A stretch of DNA of 64,000 nt from Portibacter lacus (GTDB lineage Bacteria; Bacteroidota; Bacteroidia; Chitinophagales; Saprospiraceae). The stretch's first letter is position 1. Each line of letters opens with the position of its first letter. Below the pieces are notes generated by a model. It did no database searches and was not told the DNA's origin. It saw only the letters and a list, made by a program, of their open reading frames with translations. Below are positions 16,695-25,356 of this stretch, in pieces. The stretch lies in NCBI RefSeq assembly GCF_021533215.1, contig NZ_JAJNKA010000020.1, forward strand, positions 1-64,000, in the 5' to 3' direction. A program made the translations under genes and the position numbers.

Positions 16695-17750
16695 ATGAAA
16701 AATAGTAAAATCGTTCTTGCCATTTTAGTTTCTTACTTAAGCATCTCTTGCGCTCTAGCGCAGAAGAAGAGTGACGATCTGATGATAAGTGACAAAATAC
16801 AAGCGGTTATCCAGGATAATATTTTCAAAACAGAAGGTTATTATAATTGGGGAGCATCAATAATAAAAGATGAGAACGGTAAGTATCATAATTTTTACGC
16901 CAGATGGAAACGAGAATACCGTTTTTTCGGATGGCTTACTTATTCGGAAGTGGCTCACGCTGTAAGTGACAGTCCAAGTGGTCCTTGGGAATATGTAGAG
17001 ACCGTTTTAGAAGGACGTCGAAATGGAAAATGGGATGCGATTACCGCTCATAATCCTAAAATAAAACATTTTGATGGAAAATACTATCTCTACTATATCA
17101 GCACGAATATGGGCGAGAAAAATTACACGGAAGATGATTTAATTGAAATTTCAGAAACGGGATATAATCATCCAGATTGGAAAATCCTTAGACCTAATCA
17201 AAGAACTGGTGTAGCCGTTTCAGAATCTCTTAATGGACCTTGGGAAAGAATGGATGAACCTCTGATCGAACCTTCGGGCCCTATTACGACATTGACCGTT
17301 AATCCTGCCATTGACAAAGGAAAAGATAGCAAGTATTACTTAATCGTAAAAGGTGATAAACCTAATGAAACCAAGTTCATTAGAAATCAAGCAGTAGCCA
17401 TCGCTGATCACCCAGCGGGCCCATTCGTAATTCAAGAAAAACCAGTGATTGATTACTTGGACACGGAGGATATGTCGGTCTGGTATGATGAAAATCGGGA
17501 AAGGTTTTATGGGGTTTTTCATGCTCACTCTTTCATAGGTATGATAACTTCTGAAAATGGAACGGATTGGGAAAAGGCGGCAAATTATAAATTGACAGAA
17601 AAGAAAATTTTATTAGAGGATGGTACTTATTTGATACCTAATCGAATGGAACGTCCATTTGTATTGCAAGCAGATGGAGAACCGAAAGTGCTTGTGGTTG
17701 CGGTTAAAAAAGGGGACGATTCCTATTCGGTCTATATTCCATTAAATTGA
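16695..17750 (+). CDS. Secreted GH43/GH117-like five-bladed propeller
   Basis: The start at 16695 gives a signal peptide (MKNSKIVLAILVSYLSIS ... ALAQ); a longer frame from 16668 would overlap the sulfatase. The 351-residue protein shows the repeating pattern of five-bladed beta-propeller glycosidases, for example HNPKIKHFDGKYYLYYIST, AVSDSPSGPWEYV, VSESLNGPWERM and DTEDMSVWYDEN. These resemble clan GH-F/J proteins (GH43, GH32, GH117). Catalytic residues cannot be assigned with confidence. Co-transcription with the sulfatase suggests joint breakdown of a sulfated glycan outside the cell. Confidence 0.75.
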   Translation: MKNSKIVLAILVSYLSISCALAQKKSDDLMISDKIQAVIQDNIFKTEGYYNWGASIIKDENGKYHNFYARWKREYRFFGWLTYSEVAHAVSDSPSGPWEYVETVLEGRRNGKWDAITAHNPKIKHFDGKYYLYYISTNMGEKNYTEDDLIEISETGYNHPDWKILRPNQRTGVAVSESLNGPWERMDEPLIEPSGPITTLTVNPAIDKGKDSKYYLIVKGDKPNETKFIRNQAVAIADHPAGPFVIQEKPVIDYLDTEDMSVWYDENRERFYGVFHAHSFIGMITSENGTDWEKAANYKLTEKKILLEDGTYLIPNRMERPFVLQADGEPKVLVVAVKKGDDSYSVYIPLN

Positions 17751-17922
17751 CCTAAATAGATCCTCCTGAAATGCTTTATGGTTGTAAATGTCCTAGAACA
17801 AATTAATGGGCAAGTCATTTGACAAAAACCATAATTTTTTCATATTTGAATAAGGGTGAATGGTTGAAAATGAATCATTTAATAGGAGAACGTAACTTCC
17901 CCTAAATTAAAAACATCCACCT

Positions 17923-19524
17923 ATGAAATCAGGAATCGTTATTTTTTGTCTTTTGCTAATATGCTCATTAGGGCTGAATGCTCAATATAACACATCTACA
18001 TATCTATACGATACCATCTCCTCGGGCCCATTTATAGAGCAGGAAGGAAAGGGATATAATTTTTATTTCCTAACAGAAGGAAAAGGAACCATGGTTTCTA
18101 CGAGAGGTTTGGTAACCAATCCGTCTATGACCTATGAAAATTTCAATCACTACCATATTCAAAGCACAGGTGAAGTAGATTCTATATTTTCTATTGCTGT
18201 TAGAGCTGATGTGAACCATCATTATACGATGTATCAGAGAGGTGCGCCTAAGATGTTACAATTTAGAGTTGGGACATCGAATGATCCATCATTTGAAAAA
18301 ATAAAATCTAAGTATCCAATATTAGGGTCATTATACAACAATGATGAATCTTTAGAAATAAACACAATCGACATTGCTAATAATGCTTCAGTAAAATATA
18401 ATCTAACGAATTATACTTACGAGCAAGGTAAAGTTGCTAAAAGGGAAGCAAAATCGATAGTGGAACTGGAAGAAGGTTATGTAGTGAAAGATCAGCTTAC
18501 CGTTTCGACAATTGCTGAACCAATTAGTATCATTACTACTTCTAAAGTAATAGAAGGTAATAAGGAAGAAAAATTCAACGATCTAAAAGAATTTAGGTTC
18601 TTAACCTTGGATAAATCCGGGAAAGTTACAGCTCAAGAAGACATTGTTTTTGATAGAGCGTACCTAACAGATAACTCAGGGCTGATACATAATCTATCTG
18701 GTAAACTATCTGGATTCTACATCACGTTGATCGAGGCAGGAGGAACTGGAGATTATAAAAAAGCGAATGAAGATTATAATTCTGCTGTTCGGAAATTATT
18801 GATTTTTGATGAAGCTGGAAAGTATCAGAAGGAAGTGATGTTGTCACTACCATTTGCACCAAAAGCGAAAGAAATAGACGATCAAAAAATCATCAAGGTT
18901 GTAGAAAAGGATGATAGCCATATTGTTTTATTAAAAACAAAAGGGAACAAAAAGAAAAAAATAGGGGAAGGAATCTACACCTATTTAGCTAAGGATAATG
19001 AGGCACAAGAAATTAATTTCCAGAAAGATATTGATCTAGAAATCGTTCAGGAGCTTAGAAATAAAACGGAAGCAATGACAAGTGTTAGTGATCGCTATGA
19101 TTATGCTGTAAAGTTAGAGAATGGCAAAGTAGCTATGATTGCATCTGAATTTGGAAACGACTTGAAAATGATTGTCCTTGATGCAAATGGAAATTTAATA
19201 AATACGGGAACTATCTACTTAGCGAATAATGTCGTAGGATCAAGTGCGAAATTGACATTCGAACACTTAGACCAAAACAAATTACTAATTGTTTCTAGAG
19301 TAGCCGATAAGAAGTCTGTGAAGACAAGTTATTCTATCTTCAATGGTGATGATGGCACAATACGAACTATTCAGCCTGAACAGAAATTAATGAAAATCAA
19401 TAGCTATAGAAATGGTGAAGACATCATAGTATATGGCTCATCAATAGAGGATGAAAAAGAAATTCACTTCGTACTAGAAAAGTTAGCATCGAAAGAAGCA
19501 GGATTAACAATGGGTACAAATTAA
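17923..19524 (+). CDS. Secreted protein of unknown function
   Basis: This 533-residue protein has a strong signal peptide (MKSGIVIFCLLLICSLGLNA) and no transmembrane segment afterwards. The mature part is beta-rich, with alternating short strands such as ESLEINTIDIANNASV and KLLIVSRVADKKSV, in the manner of a beta-propeller or large beta-sandwich, but I recognise no family. There is no T9SS or IPTL sorting domain at the C-terminus, so a periplasmic location is likely. It is monocistronic and converges on prfA, 1 nt away. Confidence 0.8.
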   Translation: MKSGIVIFCLLLICSLGLNAQYNTSTYLYDTISSGPFIEQEGKGYNFYFLTEGKGTMVSTRGLVTNPSMTYENFNHYHIQSTGEVDSIFSIAVRADVNHHYTMYQRGAPKMLQFRVGTSNDPSFEKIKSKYPILGSLYNNDESLEINTIDIANNASVKYNLTNYTYEQGKVAKREAKSIVELEEGYVVKDQLTVSTIAEPISIITTSKVIEGNKEEKFNDLKEFRFLTLDKSGKVTAQEDIVFDRAYLTDNSGLIHNLSGKLSGFYITLIEAGGTGDYKKANEDYNSAVRKLLIFDEAGKYQKEVMLSLPFAPKAKEIDDQKIIKVVEKDDSHIVLLKTKGNKKKKIGEGIYTYLAKDNEAQEINFQKDIDLEIVQELRNKTEAMTSVSDRYDYAVKLENGKVAMIASEFGNDLKMIVLDANGNLINTGTIYLANNVVGSSAKLTFEHLDQNKLLIVSRVADKKSVKTSYSIFNGDDGTIRTIQPEQKLMKINSYRNGEDIIVYGSSIEDEKEIHFVLEKLASKEAGLTMGTN

Positions 19525-19537
19525 CCTAAACGGTTAA
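19521..19537. terminator. Possible bidirectional terminator between the 17923 gene and prfA
   Basis: TTAACC (19521-19526) and GGTTAA (19532-19537) form a 6-bp stem with a 5-nt loop, followed on the plus strand by TCCTTCTTTC. It overlaps the stop codons of both convergent genes. The stem is short, so the call is weak. Confidence 0.35.
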
Positions 19538-20596
19538 TCCTTCTTTCATTTTTTCCGTGTTCTCGAACATCATTAGGGCTTCGATGATATCTTCGATATT
19601 TCCTTCGATGATTTTATCAAGGCTGTAAAGCGTAAGATTGATCCGATGATCTGTCACCCGATTTTGTGGATAATTATAAGTTCTGATTTTATCTGAACGG
19701 TCTCCTGATCCGACTAATGATTTTCTTGTAGAACTTACTTTGTTATCGAATTCAGCTTTCTGTGCTTCTCTAATTTTCTGATAAAGTCGTCCCATAGCAA
19801 TTTCTCTATTCTTTATCTGAGATCGACCATCGGTACTTTCAGCAACAATTCCAGTAGGAAGGTGTGTAAACCTAACTCCAGATTCTGTTTTGTTAACGTG
19901 CTGACCACCAGCTCCTGAAGCTCTAAAAGTATCAGTTTTTAGATCTGCTTTATTGATGTCTATATCTTCCATTTCGAAAATAGGCATAATGGCAACTGTG
20001 GCTGCAGAAGTATGAACTCTACCTTGAGATTCTGTCTTAGGAACTCGCTGAACTCGATGAGCTCCGGATTCAAACTTTAATCTACCGTATACATCTTCAC
20101 CTTTTACTTCGATAGAAACTTTACTATATCCACCAGCAGAGCCTTCATTCACATATAGCACTTCTGTTTTCCAGCCTTGCGTTTCGAAAAACTTCATATA
20201 CATTCTATAGAGATCGCCGGCAAAAATTGCAGCTTCATCGCCTCCAGTTCCAGATCGGATCTCAATAATAGCATTTTTGTTATCGTCTGGATCTTTAGGA
20301 ATAAGTAAGAATTTGATGTCTTCATCGAGTTTTTCTTTTCGGTCTTGAAGATCTTCGAATTCTGCTCTTGCCATTTCCTTCATTTCAGGATCAGGATCCT
20401 TTAACATAGATTCGGCACTTTCTAATCCTTCTTTTATTTCTTTGTATTGGTGGTAGGCTTCATCGATAGGCTTAAGATCCTTGTATTCTTTATTGATATT
20501 CATGAAGCGTTTCATGTCGCTCACGATTTCTGGATCTGCCATTTGTTCCTCAAGACTGAGGAATCTGTGGTGAATGGACTCTAACTTGTCAAACAT
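19526..20596 (-). CDS. prfA: Peptide chain release factor 1
   Basis: This 356-residue protein is class I release factor RF1, which reads UAA and UAG and triggers peptide release on the ribosome. The catalytic GAGGQ is at residues 228-232. The stop-codon-reading tripeptide is P-K-T (186-188), the RF1-type PxT rather than the RF2-type SPF. An N-terminal helical domain and the terminal RLYQKIREAQKAEFD and GDRSDKIRTYNYPQNR segments are standard. The length matches RF1. It has its own promoter at 20621-20648. Confidence 0.97.
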   Translation of the reverse strand: MFDKLESIHHRFLSLEEQMADPEIVSDMKRFMNINKEYKDLKPIDEAYHQYKEIKEGLESAESMLKDPDPEMKEMARAEFEDLQDRKEKLDEDIKFLLIPKDPDDNKNAIIEIRSGTGGDEAAIFAGDLYRMYMKFFETQGWKTEVLYVNEGSAGGYSKVSIEVKGEDVYGRLKFESGAHRVQRVPKTESQGRVHTSAATVAIMPIFEMEDIDINKADLKTDTFRASGAGGQHVNKTESGVRFTHLPTGIVAESTDGRSQIKNREIAMGRLYQKIREAQKAEFDNKVSSTRKSLVGSGDRSDKIRTYNYPQNRVTDHRINLTLYSLDKIIEGNIEDIIEALMMFENTEKMKEGLTV

Positions 20597-20620
20597 AATA
20601 GCTATTTATTTCTGCGGCTG

Positions 20621-20648
20621 CAAAAATAACCAAATAGTTAACAGCCAA
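20621..20648 (-). promoter_or_regulatory. Promoter of prfA
   Basis: On the minus strand a TTG (plus positions 20646-20648) is followed after exactly 17 nt by TATTTTTG (20621-20628). This is a good match to the TTG-N17-TAnnTTTG promoter of Bacteroidota, 25 nt from the start codon. Confidence 0.6.
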
Positions 20649-20712
20649 TAAGAAGACTGTCATAGAATAATAATTAATGTTCTATCTGTCCTCAATTCAG
20701 GACAAATAAAAC

Positions 20713-20952
20713 TTAATCAATTCTAATTTTGTTTTTAATAGCTTGAATAAAATCAGGAGTAGCTTCTGATCGCTTCACATTTTGCTTAATGAAGTTTCTA
20801 AAATTTTGCTCCTTAGATAATACTCTTCCACAATTAGGATCATGGTTTACTCTATCGAGTAATTGTCTTTCATCTTCAGTATTAAGTGCTCTGTCTAGAT
20901 ACAAGTCAACTTGTTGTCTGAAATCCTGAAGATCATTTGTTCTGCTCTGCAT
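20713..20952 (-). CDS. Small anti-sigma-like protein
   Basis: This 79-residue soluble, charged protein lies 105 nt downstream of the ECF sigma gene on the same strand. It contains LYLDRALNTEDERQLLDRV and FRNFIKQNVKRSEATPDFI, which match the short, mostly helical proteins found next to ECF sigma factors in this phylum. There is no membrane segment. The probable role is to bind and hold the sigma factor, inferred from position and size; no sequence motif proves it. Confidence 0.7.
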   Translation of the reverse strand: MQSRTNDLQDFRQQVDLYLDRALNTEDERQLLDRVNHDPNCGRVLSKEQNFRNFIKQNVKRSEATPDFIQAIKNKIRID

Positions 20953-21057
20953 TGGTATAGATTTAATAACAAATAATTACAGTTTAATTTACCTCGTGGT
21001 AAATATTAACTTAAAAACTTCGAAAACCGGACCATAATTTCACAAATAGTCCTTCTA

Positions 21058-21651
21058 TTATTCTTCTTCACCTACAGCTTTTGCTCCTCTGACATCTCGG
21101 AAGCCTTTGCTTTCAGCGTATTTTTTCAATTTTTCCTTGAGCATATTTCTTGCTCTAAAAAGTCTTGATCGTACAGTACCGATCGGAACGTTGATGATTT
21201 TAGAAATTTCCTCATACGTGAAACCTTCTACATCACACAGTAAAATAACAGTTCTGAAGTCAATAGGAAGTCTATTTATTGCTATGGTGACTTCATCACC
21301 CATCATATTTTGAAAAATCTCTTCTCTTAGGTCTAAGTAACTTGAAGTACTGCCATCATCACTATCGTGATAATTTACAATATCTTCGAAATCTACTTGT
21401 GTAGGACGCTTACTTTTTTTACGATACTCGTTAATGTATGCGTTCTTCAAAATTTTAAACAACCATGCCTTCGCATTAGTTCCCTCAATGTACTTATCTA
21501 TAAAACGAAATGCTTTCATGTAGGTTTCTTGAACCAGATCATCAGCATCGTTTTCATTGTAAGTCAAGTGAAAAGCGAAGGTTTTCAGAGCATCGATGTG
21601 AGGTAGAAGCTCTTTCTCGAATACGTTATTTTTATCTTTAGTTTCTGACAA
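21058..21651 (-). CDS. ECF-type RNA polymerase sigma factor
   Basis: This 197-residue sigma-70 family protein has region 2 with the core DADDLVQETYMKAFRFIDKY and the KAWLFKILKNAYINEYRKKS promoter-melting helix. Region 4 carries the helix-turn-helix TYEEISKIINVPIGTVRSRL. The length and architecture are those of group 4 (extracytoplasmic function) sigma factors. It is followed by the anti-sigma-like gene at 20713, so the pair is a regulatory unit. This single-copy type is widespread in Bacteroidota; the stress it senses cannot be read from sequence. Confidence 0.93.
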   Translation of the reverse strand: MSETKDKNNVFEKELLPHIDALKTFAFHLTYNENDADDLVQETYMKAFRFIDKYIEGTNAKAWLFKILKNAYINEYRKKSKRPTQVDFEDIVNYHDSDDGSTSSYLDLREEIFQNMMGDEVTIAINRLPIDFRTVILLCDVEGFTYEEISKIINVPIGTVRSRLFRARNMLKEKLKKYAESKGFRDVRGAKAVGEEE

Positions 21652-21769
21652 ATTTTATCTTAATTTTTATAGATCGGTTAAATTCGACCTATCTTTTTAT
21701 TACAAACACAATTAATTTCTATTTTGTTGTACTACCAACAATACACAAATTAGAATAAATATTTTATTT

Positions 21770-22432
21770 CTAGGTATTAAGTTTCATGATCTGTTCATTA
21801 AAAATCGCATAAACTTGATCATTGTTCTTTACTTTGATGGCTGCTGTACCAGTAAAGCTTCCGAATGCAGGTAGAATCCCTTGTTTTTCCCCAAAGTAAA
21901 AGCAGGGCAGTTTCATATACTGTCGACCACTTCCCCTCATTTTAATACCTGGATGAATATGCCCGCATAAGTTATAATAACCTTTGTGATTTTCTGGATG
22001 ATGTGTGAGCATGAAAGGCCCTATTGCTTTTTGTATTCTACTAGATATTCCTGCAGATTCATAATGCTCTTGCTTGAGAATATCATGGTTTCCAGTAATT
22101 AATTCAAACTCTACATTCTTAAATTTAGCAAGCAAAAAAACGAGCACTTCCCATTCCTTATTATAAAAACTGTGGAAAAGATCTCCCATAAAATAAACTG
22201 TTTTGGGAGTATGCTTAAGAATGAGTTTTTCTAATTGATCAAAATTTTTCTGTGCAGCGCTTTGCGGGATCGGGATATTGTTGTTTCGGAAATGAGTTAC
22301 TTTCCCGATATGAAGATCGGCAATCAATAGACATTTTTCTGTCTTCCAGTAAATCGCTCTTTCACTGAGCAAGGTTAATTGCTCTCCCTGAAGCATGATT
22401 TCTACGTAATCTTCACATAAACTTTCGTTCAT
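21770..22432 (-). CDS. pdeM: Ligase-associated DNA damage response endonuclease PdeM
   Basis: This 220-residue calcineurin-like phosphoesterase matches PdeM. The metal-binding motifs are ADLHIGKVTHFRN near the start, YFMGDLFHS in the middle, then TGNHDIL and the GHIHPG loop. PdeM usually occurs with a DNA ligase, an exonuclease and a helicase in the LigD-like damage response, but none of those partners is in this window. Cofactor is two divalent metals. The start is only a few nt downstream of a TACTTTTG box, so the mRNA may be nearly leaderless or the true start may be an inner Met. Confidence 0.85.
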   Translation of the reverse strand: MNESLCEDYVEIMLQGEQLTLLSERAIYWKTEKCLLIADLHIGKVTHFRNNNIPIPQSAAQKNFDQLEKLILKHTPKTVYFMGDLFHSFYNKEWEVLVFLLAKFKNVEFELITGNHDILKQEHYESAGISSRIQKAIGPFMLTHHPENHKGYYNLCGHIHPGIKMRGSGRQYMKLPCFYFGEKQGILPAFGSFTGTAAIKVKNNDQVYAIFNEQIMKLNT

Positions 22433-22483
22433 GATGCAAAAGTAAGTAACCTATTCAAGAGTAATATTAATTAAGTTGATTTT

Positions 22484-23272
22484 TTATACGTTGTGCTTCT
22501 GAATTATCGCTAACAACTGATCGTGGATAAGCGCATTCGTTGCGACGATTTCTTTTCCATCATCATAATTATCACCACCGCTGAAATCCGAAATTTTACC
22601 CCCTGCTTCCTTTACGATTATTATTCCCGCAGCAACATCCCATCTATTTATACAACATTCATAATAAGCATCTATTCTTCCTGCTGCTACAAATGCTAAG
22701 TCTAATGCAGCGGATCCGAATCTTCTTATACCTCTACCTTGGATCATGATGCTTTGTAAGATTTCTACAAACGGCAATGTATCCCGATTTTCGTATGGAA
22801 AACCTGTAGCAATAATCGTTTCATTAAATAGTTCAATAGTGCTAACTGAAATTTTCCTTCCATTCAGAAAGGCACCATGTCCGTTTCCAGCTGAAAACAT
22901 TTCATCGAGCATAATATTATAGACGAACCCAAGTTGGATAATATCATTAACGCGGAAAGCCACACTTACACTGAAATGTGGAATTTGTCTTAAAAAGTTA
23001 GTCGTACCATCGAGTGGATCGATAATCCAAACCATCTCTTTAGAATCGTCATCAGGTGTATCTTCTTCAGTAATGAATCCACAGTCAGGAGTAAGTTCGA
23101 GCAGTCCGGAGACGAGCATCTTCTCTGCTTCCTTATCTACATAAGAAACCAAGGAGTTTAGCGCCTTAGCTTCGATGTCACTTGCAGTAACTTTACCTAA
23201 TTCTTCTTTGATAAATAGCCCTGTATTTCGAACGAGTGCTTCAGCTTTTTCGATAAGTTCTCTTGTGTTCAT
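22484..23272 (-). CDS. Inositol monophosphatase family protein (SuhB-like)
   Basis: This 262-residue Mg-dependent phosphatase has all the family motifs: the E69-E70-D metal site in TEEDTPDD, the IDPLDGTTNF signature (84-93), and the second signature WDVAAGIIIVKEAGG near residue 217. The length fits. Family members hydrolyse myo-inositol 1-phosphate and related sugar phosphates, and SuhB-like members also have roles in RNA processing; which applies here is not known. It is cytoplasmic (no signal) and 51 nt upstream of pdeM on the same strand. Confidence 0.93.
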   Translation of the reverse strand: MNTRELIEKAEALVRNTGLFIKEELGKVTASDIEAKALNSLVSYVDKEAEKMLVSGLLELTPDCGFITEEDTPDDDSKEMVWIIDPLDGTTNFLRQIPHFSVSVAFRVNDIIQLGFVYNIMLDEMFSAGNGHGAFLNGRKISVSTIELFNETIIATGFPYENRDTLPFVEILQSIMIQGRGIRRFGSAALDLAFVAAGRIDAYYECCINRWDVAAGIIIVKEAGGKISDFSGGDNYDDGKEIVATNALIHDQLLAIIQKHNV

Positions 23273-23432
23273 GTATATATAATGTTTAAATGGAGTATTA
23301 GTTTTACTTAGGTCAATGCTTCTTTAATTTTCAAGTAATGCAGACTCTAAAAATTGCAATGTTAGTAAAAACCAATGTATACTTTTTCCTTTCTTAAATA
23401 TTAAAATGTGAAGAAATGCGTTTTGGATATAG

Positions 23433-24005
23433 GTGATAACTTCTTTTCACATACAATTTTCATTGTTCCTGGTTATTTTTTGTTTACTTTCAAATAGAAC
23501 AGAAGGCCAAAGTGAATTCAGAATTGGAATCTACCCAAAAGGGAGTTTTGTAAATGTTTCTAATCGAGTAACACAAGGAAACGGAGGAAATGAACTTGTA
23601 TATTACATTAAGCCAGCAATATTATATATAAATAAAGGTAATAACTTAGTTGCTAAGTATTCGTATTCAAATGGCTGGTCAGACTTTGATCCGGTGCCTA
23701 TAAGAAGATCGATCCATTTTTCTTACAGGAGATACTTTATAAAATTGCTTGAAAATTATAAATGGTATCCTCGGGTTAAGGTTTTTGGAGAGGTAGAAAA
23801 CACAATTCAAGATTGGGAGTTTTCGGACGGGGGTATTATCCAATTAGAGCGTTTCAGTAATTATAGCATTACCCCATTAATAGGCTTTGAGATTAAAATA
23901 ATAGAAAAATTATTTTTAGAGGTTGGATATGGTTATCGGATATATCCCAAATGCAATGATCATTTGGATTTGAATTTTGGACTCACCTATAAACTAACGA
24001 AATGA
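23433..24005 (+). CDS. Secreted beta-barrel-like protein, gene 1 of a pair
   Basis: This protein of about 190 residues starts at a GTG with a signal peptide (SFHIQFSLFLVIFCLLSN, cleavage near EGQ). The mature part is a run of amphipathic strands rich in Tyr, Phe and Gly, ending LFLEVGYGYRIY ... LNFGLTYKL, typical of a small outer-membrane barrel. It overlaps the next gene by 4 nt (ATGA), so the two are coupled. No specific family is recognised. The GTG start is chosen because it precedes the only hydrophobic leader. Confidence 0.7.
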   Translation: MITSFHIQFSLFLVIFCLLSNRTEGQSEFRIGIYPKGSFVNVSNRVTQGNGGNELVYYIKPAILYINKGNNLVAKYSYSNGWSDFDPVPIRRSIHFSYRRYFIKLLENYKWYPRVKVFGEVENTIQDWEFSDGGIIQLERFSNYSITPLIGFEIKIIEKLFLEVGYGYRIYPKCNDHLDLNFGLTYKLTK

Positions 24006-24547
24006 GACTTTTTGTCATAATTATTATACTACTTAGTCCTGCTATCTTGTTTTCCCAACTCATTCGCCCAGGTATTTCTTTCACTTATATTCCGTTTTTC
24101 GGAACCGACAATCCATCTGAAAGATATGATGAGCTAACTTTAAATGTCAACAGTCTCTATGCAATAAATAAGAGGCATAATATTGGTATTCAGTATCTCA
24201 ATATTTGGACTAGAGGTTCTTCTTATAGCATTTCAGATGAAAAGCATACTTATTATCTAGCGGGACTATTTTATCAGTTCGATATCCTGAAGGAAAGCTC
24301 GAATGAATGGTTTCCTGAAGTATCGATTAATTATGGGAATTACTGTCCATGTGGTAATTTTGATCCCTTTGAGAGACCAAGTTTAATTTATATTGGTTAT
24401 GGAATGGGCTTTGATTATAAAATATACAAAAACCTATATTTAGACTTGGGTTTTCATTGGTACCAACCGATAGCAGGAGTACAGAAGGAAGATTCAGCCT
24501 ATTCATACACTCAGTATGTTTTAGGTGTTTCATACCTTTTGAAATAA
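24002..24547 (+). CDS. Secreted beta-barrel-like protein, gene 2 of a pair
   Basis: This 181-residue protein has a signal peptide (MRLFVIIIILLSPAILFSQ) and the same overall plan as the gene it overlaps by 4 nt: alternating strands such as LNVNSLYAINKRHNIGIQYL and a terminal YTQYVLGVSYLLK. The ending has the aromatic and alternating pattern of outer-membrane barrels. The two proteins look like distant paralogues or partners. Function is unknown. Confidence 0.75.
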   Translation: MRLFVIIIILLSPAILFSQLIRPGISFTYIPFFGTDNPSERYDELTLNVNSLYAINKRHNIGIQYLNIWTRGSSYSISDEKHTYYLAGLFYQFDILKESSNEWFPEVSINYGNYCPCGNFDPFERPSLIYIGYGMGFDYKIYKNLYLDLGFHWYQPIAGVQKEDSAYSYTQYVLGVSYLLK

Positions 24548-24646
24548 TGCACCAAAATTTAGTTCTCGGACTTAGTCCAAGGTCTTATTAATAATAGTGT
24601 ACCAAATGAAAACCTTTAAGTTGCTTAGTCTTAACTTTCAAAGGAC

Positions 24647-24664
24647 CTCGTGTTTTAACACGAG
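24647..24664. repeat. Perfect palindrome CTCGTGTTTTAACACGAG
   Basis: CTCGTGTT and AACACGAG are perfect 8-bp arms around TT. It lies just downstream of the NifU-like gene (minus strand) and 100 nt after the barrel pair, so it may act as a transcription terminator or RNA 3' end for either. No T-run follows. A looser relative (CTCGTGATTTAAACTCG) lies near 50302. Confidence 0.5.
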
Positions 24665-24683
24665 AAATATACTGTCCAAATCG

Positions 24684-25295
24684 TTACCCCATTTCAGATA
24701 CAACCTCTGTAACTTCAGGAACCATTCTCTTAAGCATTCCTTCGATTCCAGCCTTTAATGTTACGGTAGATGATGGACATCCACTACAAGATCCTTGTAA
24801 GATAACCGTTACCAATCCTTTATCGAACGACTTAAATTCTATGTTACCACCATCCATTTCCACAGCTGGCTTAACATAAGTATCTATTAATTCTTTGATC
24901 TTTTTTACCAATTCCGCTTCTTCACCAGTATACTGATAAGCATCTCCTTGCTCTGCTTCTAGCTCAGCCATCGCTTCTGTAAATCCTTCAGCAATAATCT
25001 CCTTCCCTTCAGAAACATAATCCTTGATAAATTCCTTCAATTTTAACATGATATCTTCCCATCCAAAATTGAACTCCTTCGTAATCGTTACAAAATTGTT
25101 ACAGATATAAACACCTTTCACAAATGGTAACTCAAATAATTCTTTTCCTAGAGGTGACCACTGCTTCGCTAACTCCTCTTCTCTGAAATCTGCAGTACCT
25201 TTATAAAGCATTTTATTCGTAACAAACTTAAGCGATTCCGGATTTGGCGTCTGCTCAGTATATATCATTATTGGACTCTTAACTGTCGTTTCCAT
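24684..25295 (-). CDS. Nfu-type iron-sulfur scaffold (NifU family)
   Basis: This 203-residue protein joins an N-terminal Nfu_N domain (YTEQTPNPESLKFVTNKML, residues 12-30) with a C-terminal NifU domain bearing the CxxC cluster site C170-S-G-C173. It carries 4Fe-4S clusters to client proteins in the cytoplasm. The length and two-domain plan match Nfu proteins of Bacteroidota and mitochondria. It is monocistronic, with a TACTTTTG box 24 nt upstream of the start. Confidence 0.95.
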   Translation of the reverse strand: METTVKSPIMIYTEQTPNPESLKFVTNKMLYKGTADFREEELAKQWSPLGKELFELPFVKGVYICNNFVTITKEFNFGWEDIMLKLKEFIKDYVSEGKEIIAEGFTEAMAELEAEQGDAYQYTGEEAELVKKIKELIDTYVKPAVEMDGGNIEFKSFDKGLVTVILQGSCSGCPSSTVTLKAGIEGMLKRMVPEVTEVVSEMG

Positions 25296-25318
25296 ATTTT
25301 TTCTTTTTATTCTATTTA

Positions 25319-25326
25319 CAAAAGTA
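25319..25326 (-). promoter_or_regulatory. Promoter -7 box (TACTTTTG) of the NifU-like gene
   Basis: On the minus strand TACTTTTG matches TAnnTTTG, 24 nt upstream of the ATG. The -33 partner is not clear. Confidence 0.45.
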
Positions 25327-25356
25327 ACAATAAATAAGCCGAATTGTTACAGCTTT

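Noticed and set aside
22433-22460. GGTTACTTACTTTTG upstream of pdeM as a third ECF promoter
   Set aside because: It shares GGTTACTT, but no CCGACA lies 16 nt downstream; TACTTTTG fits an ordinary -7 box instead.
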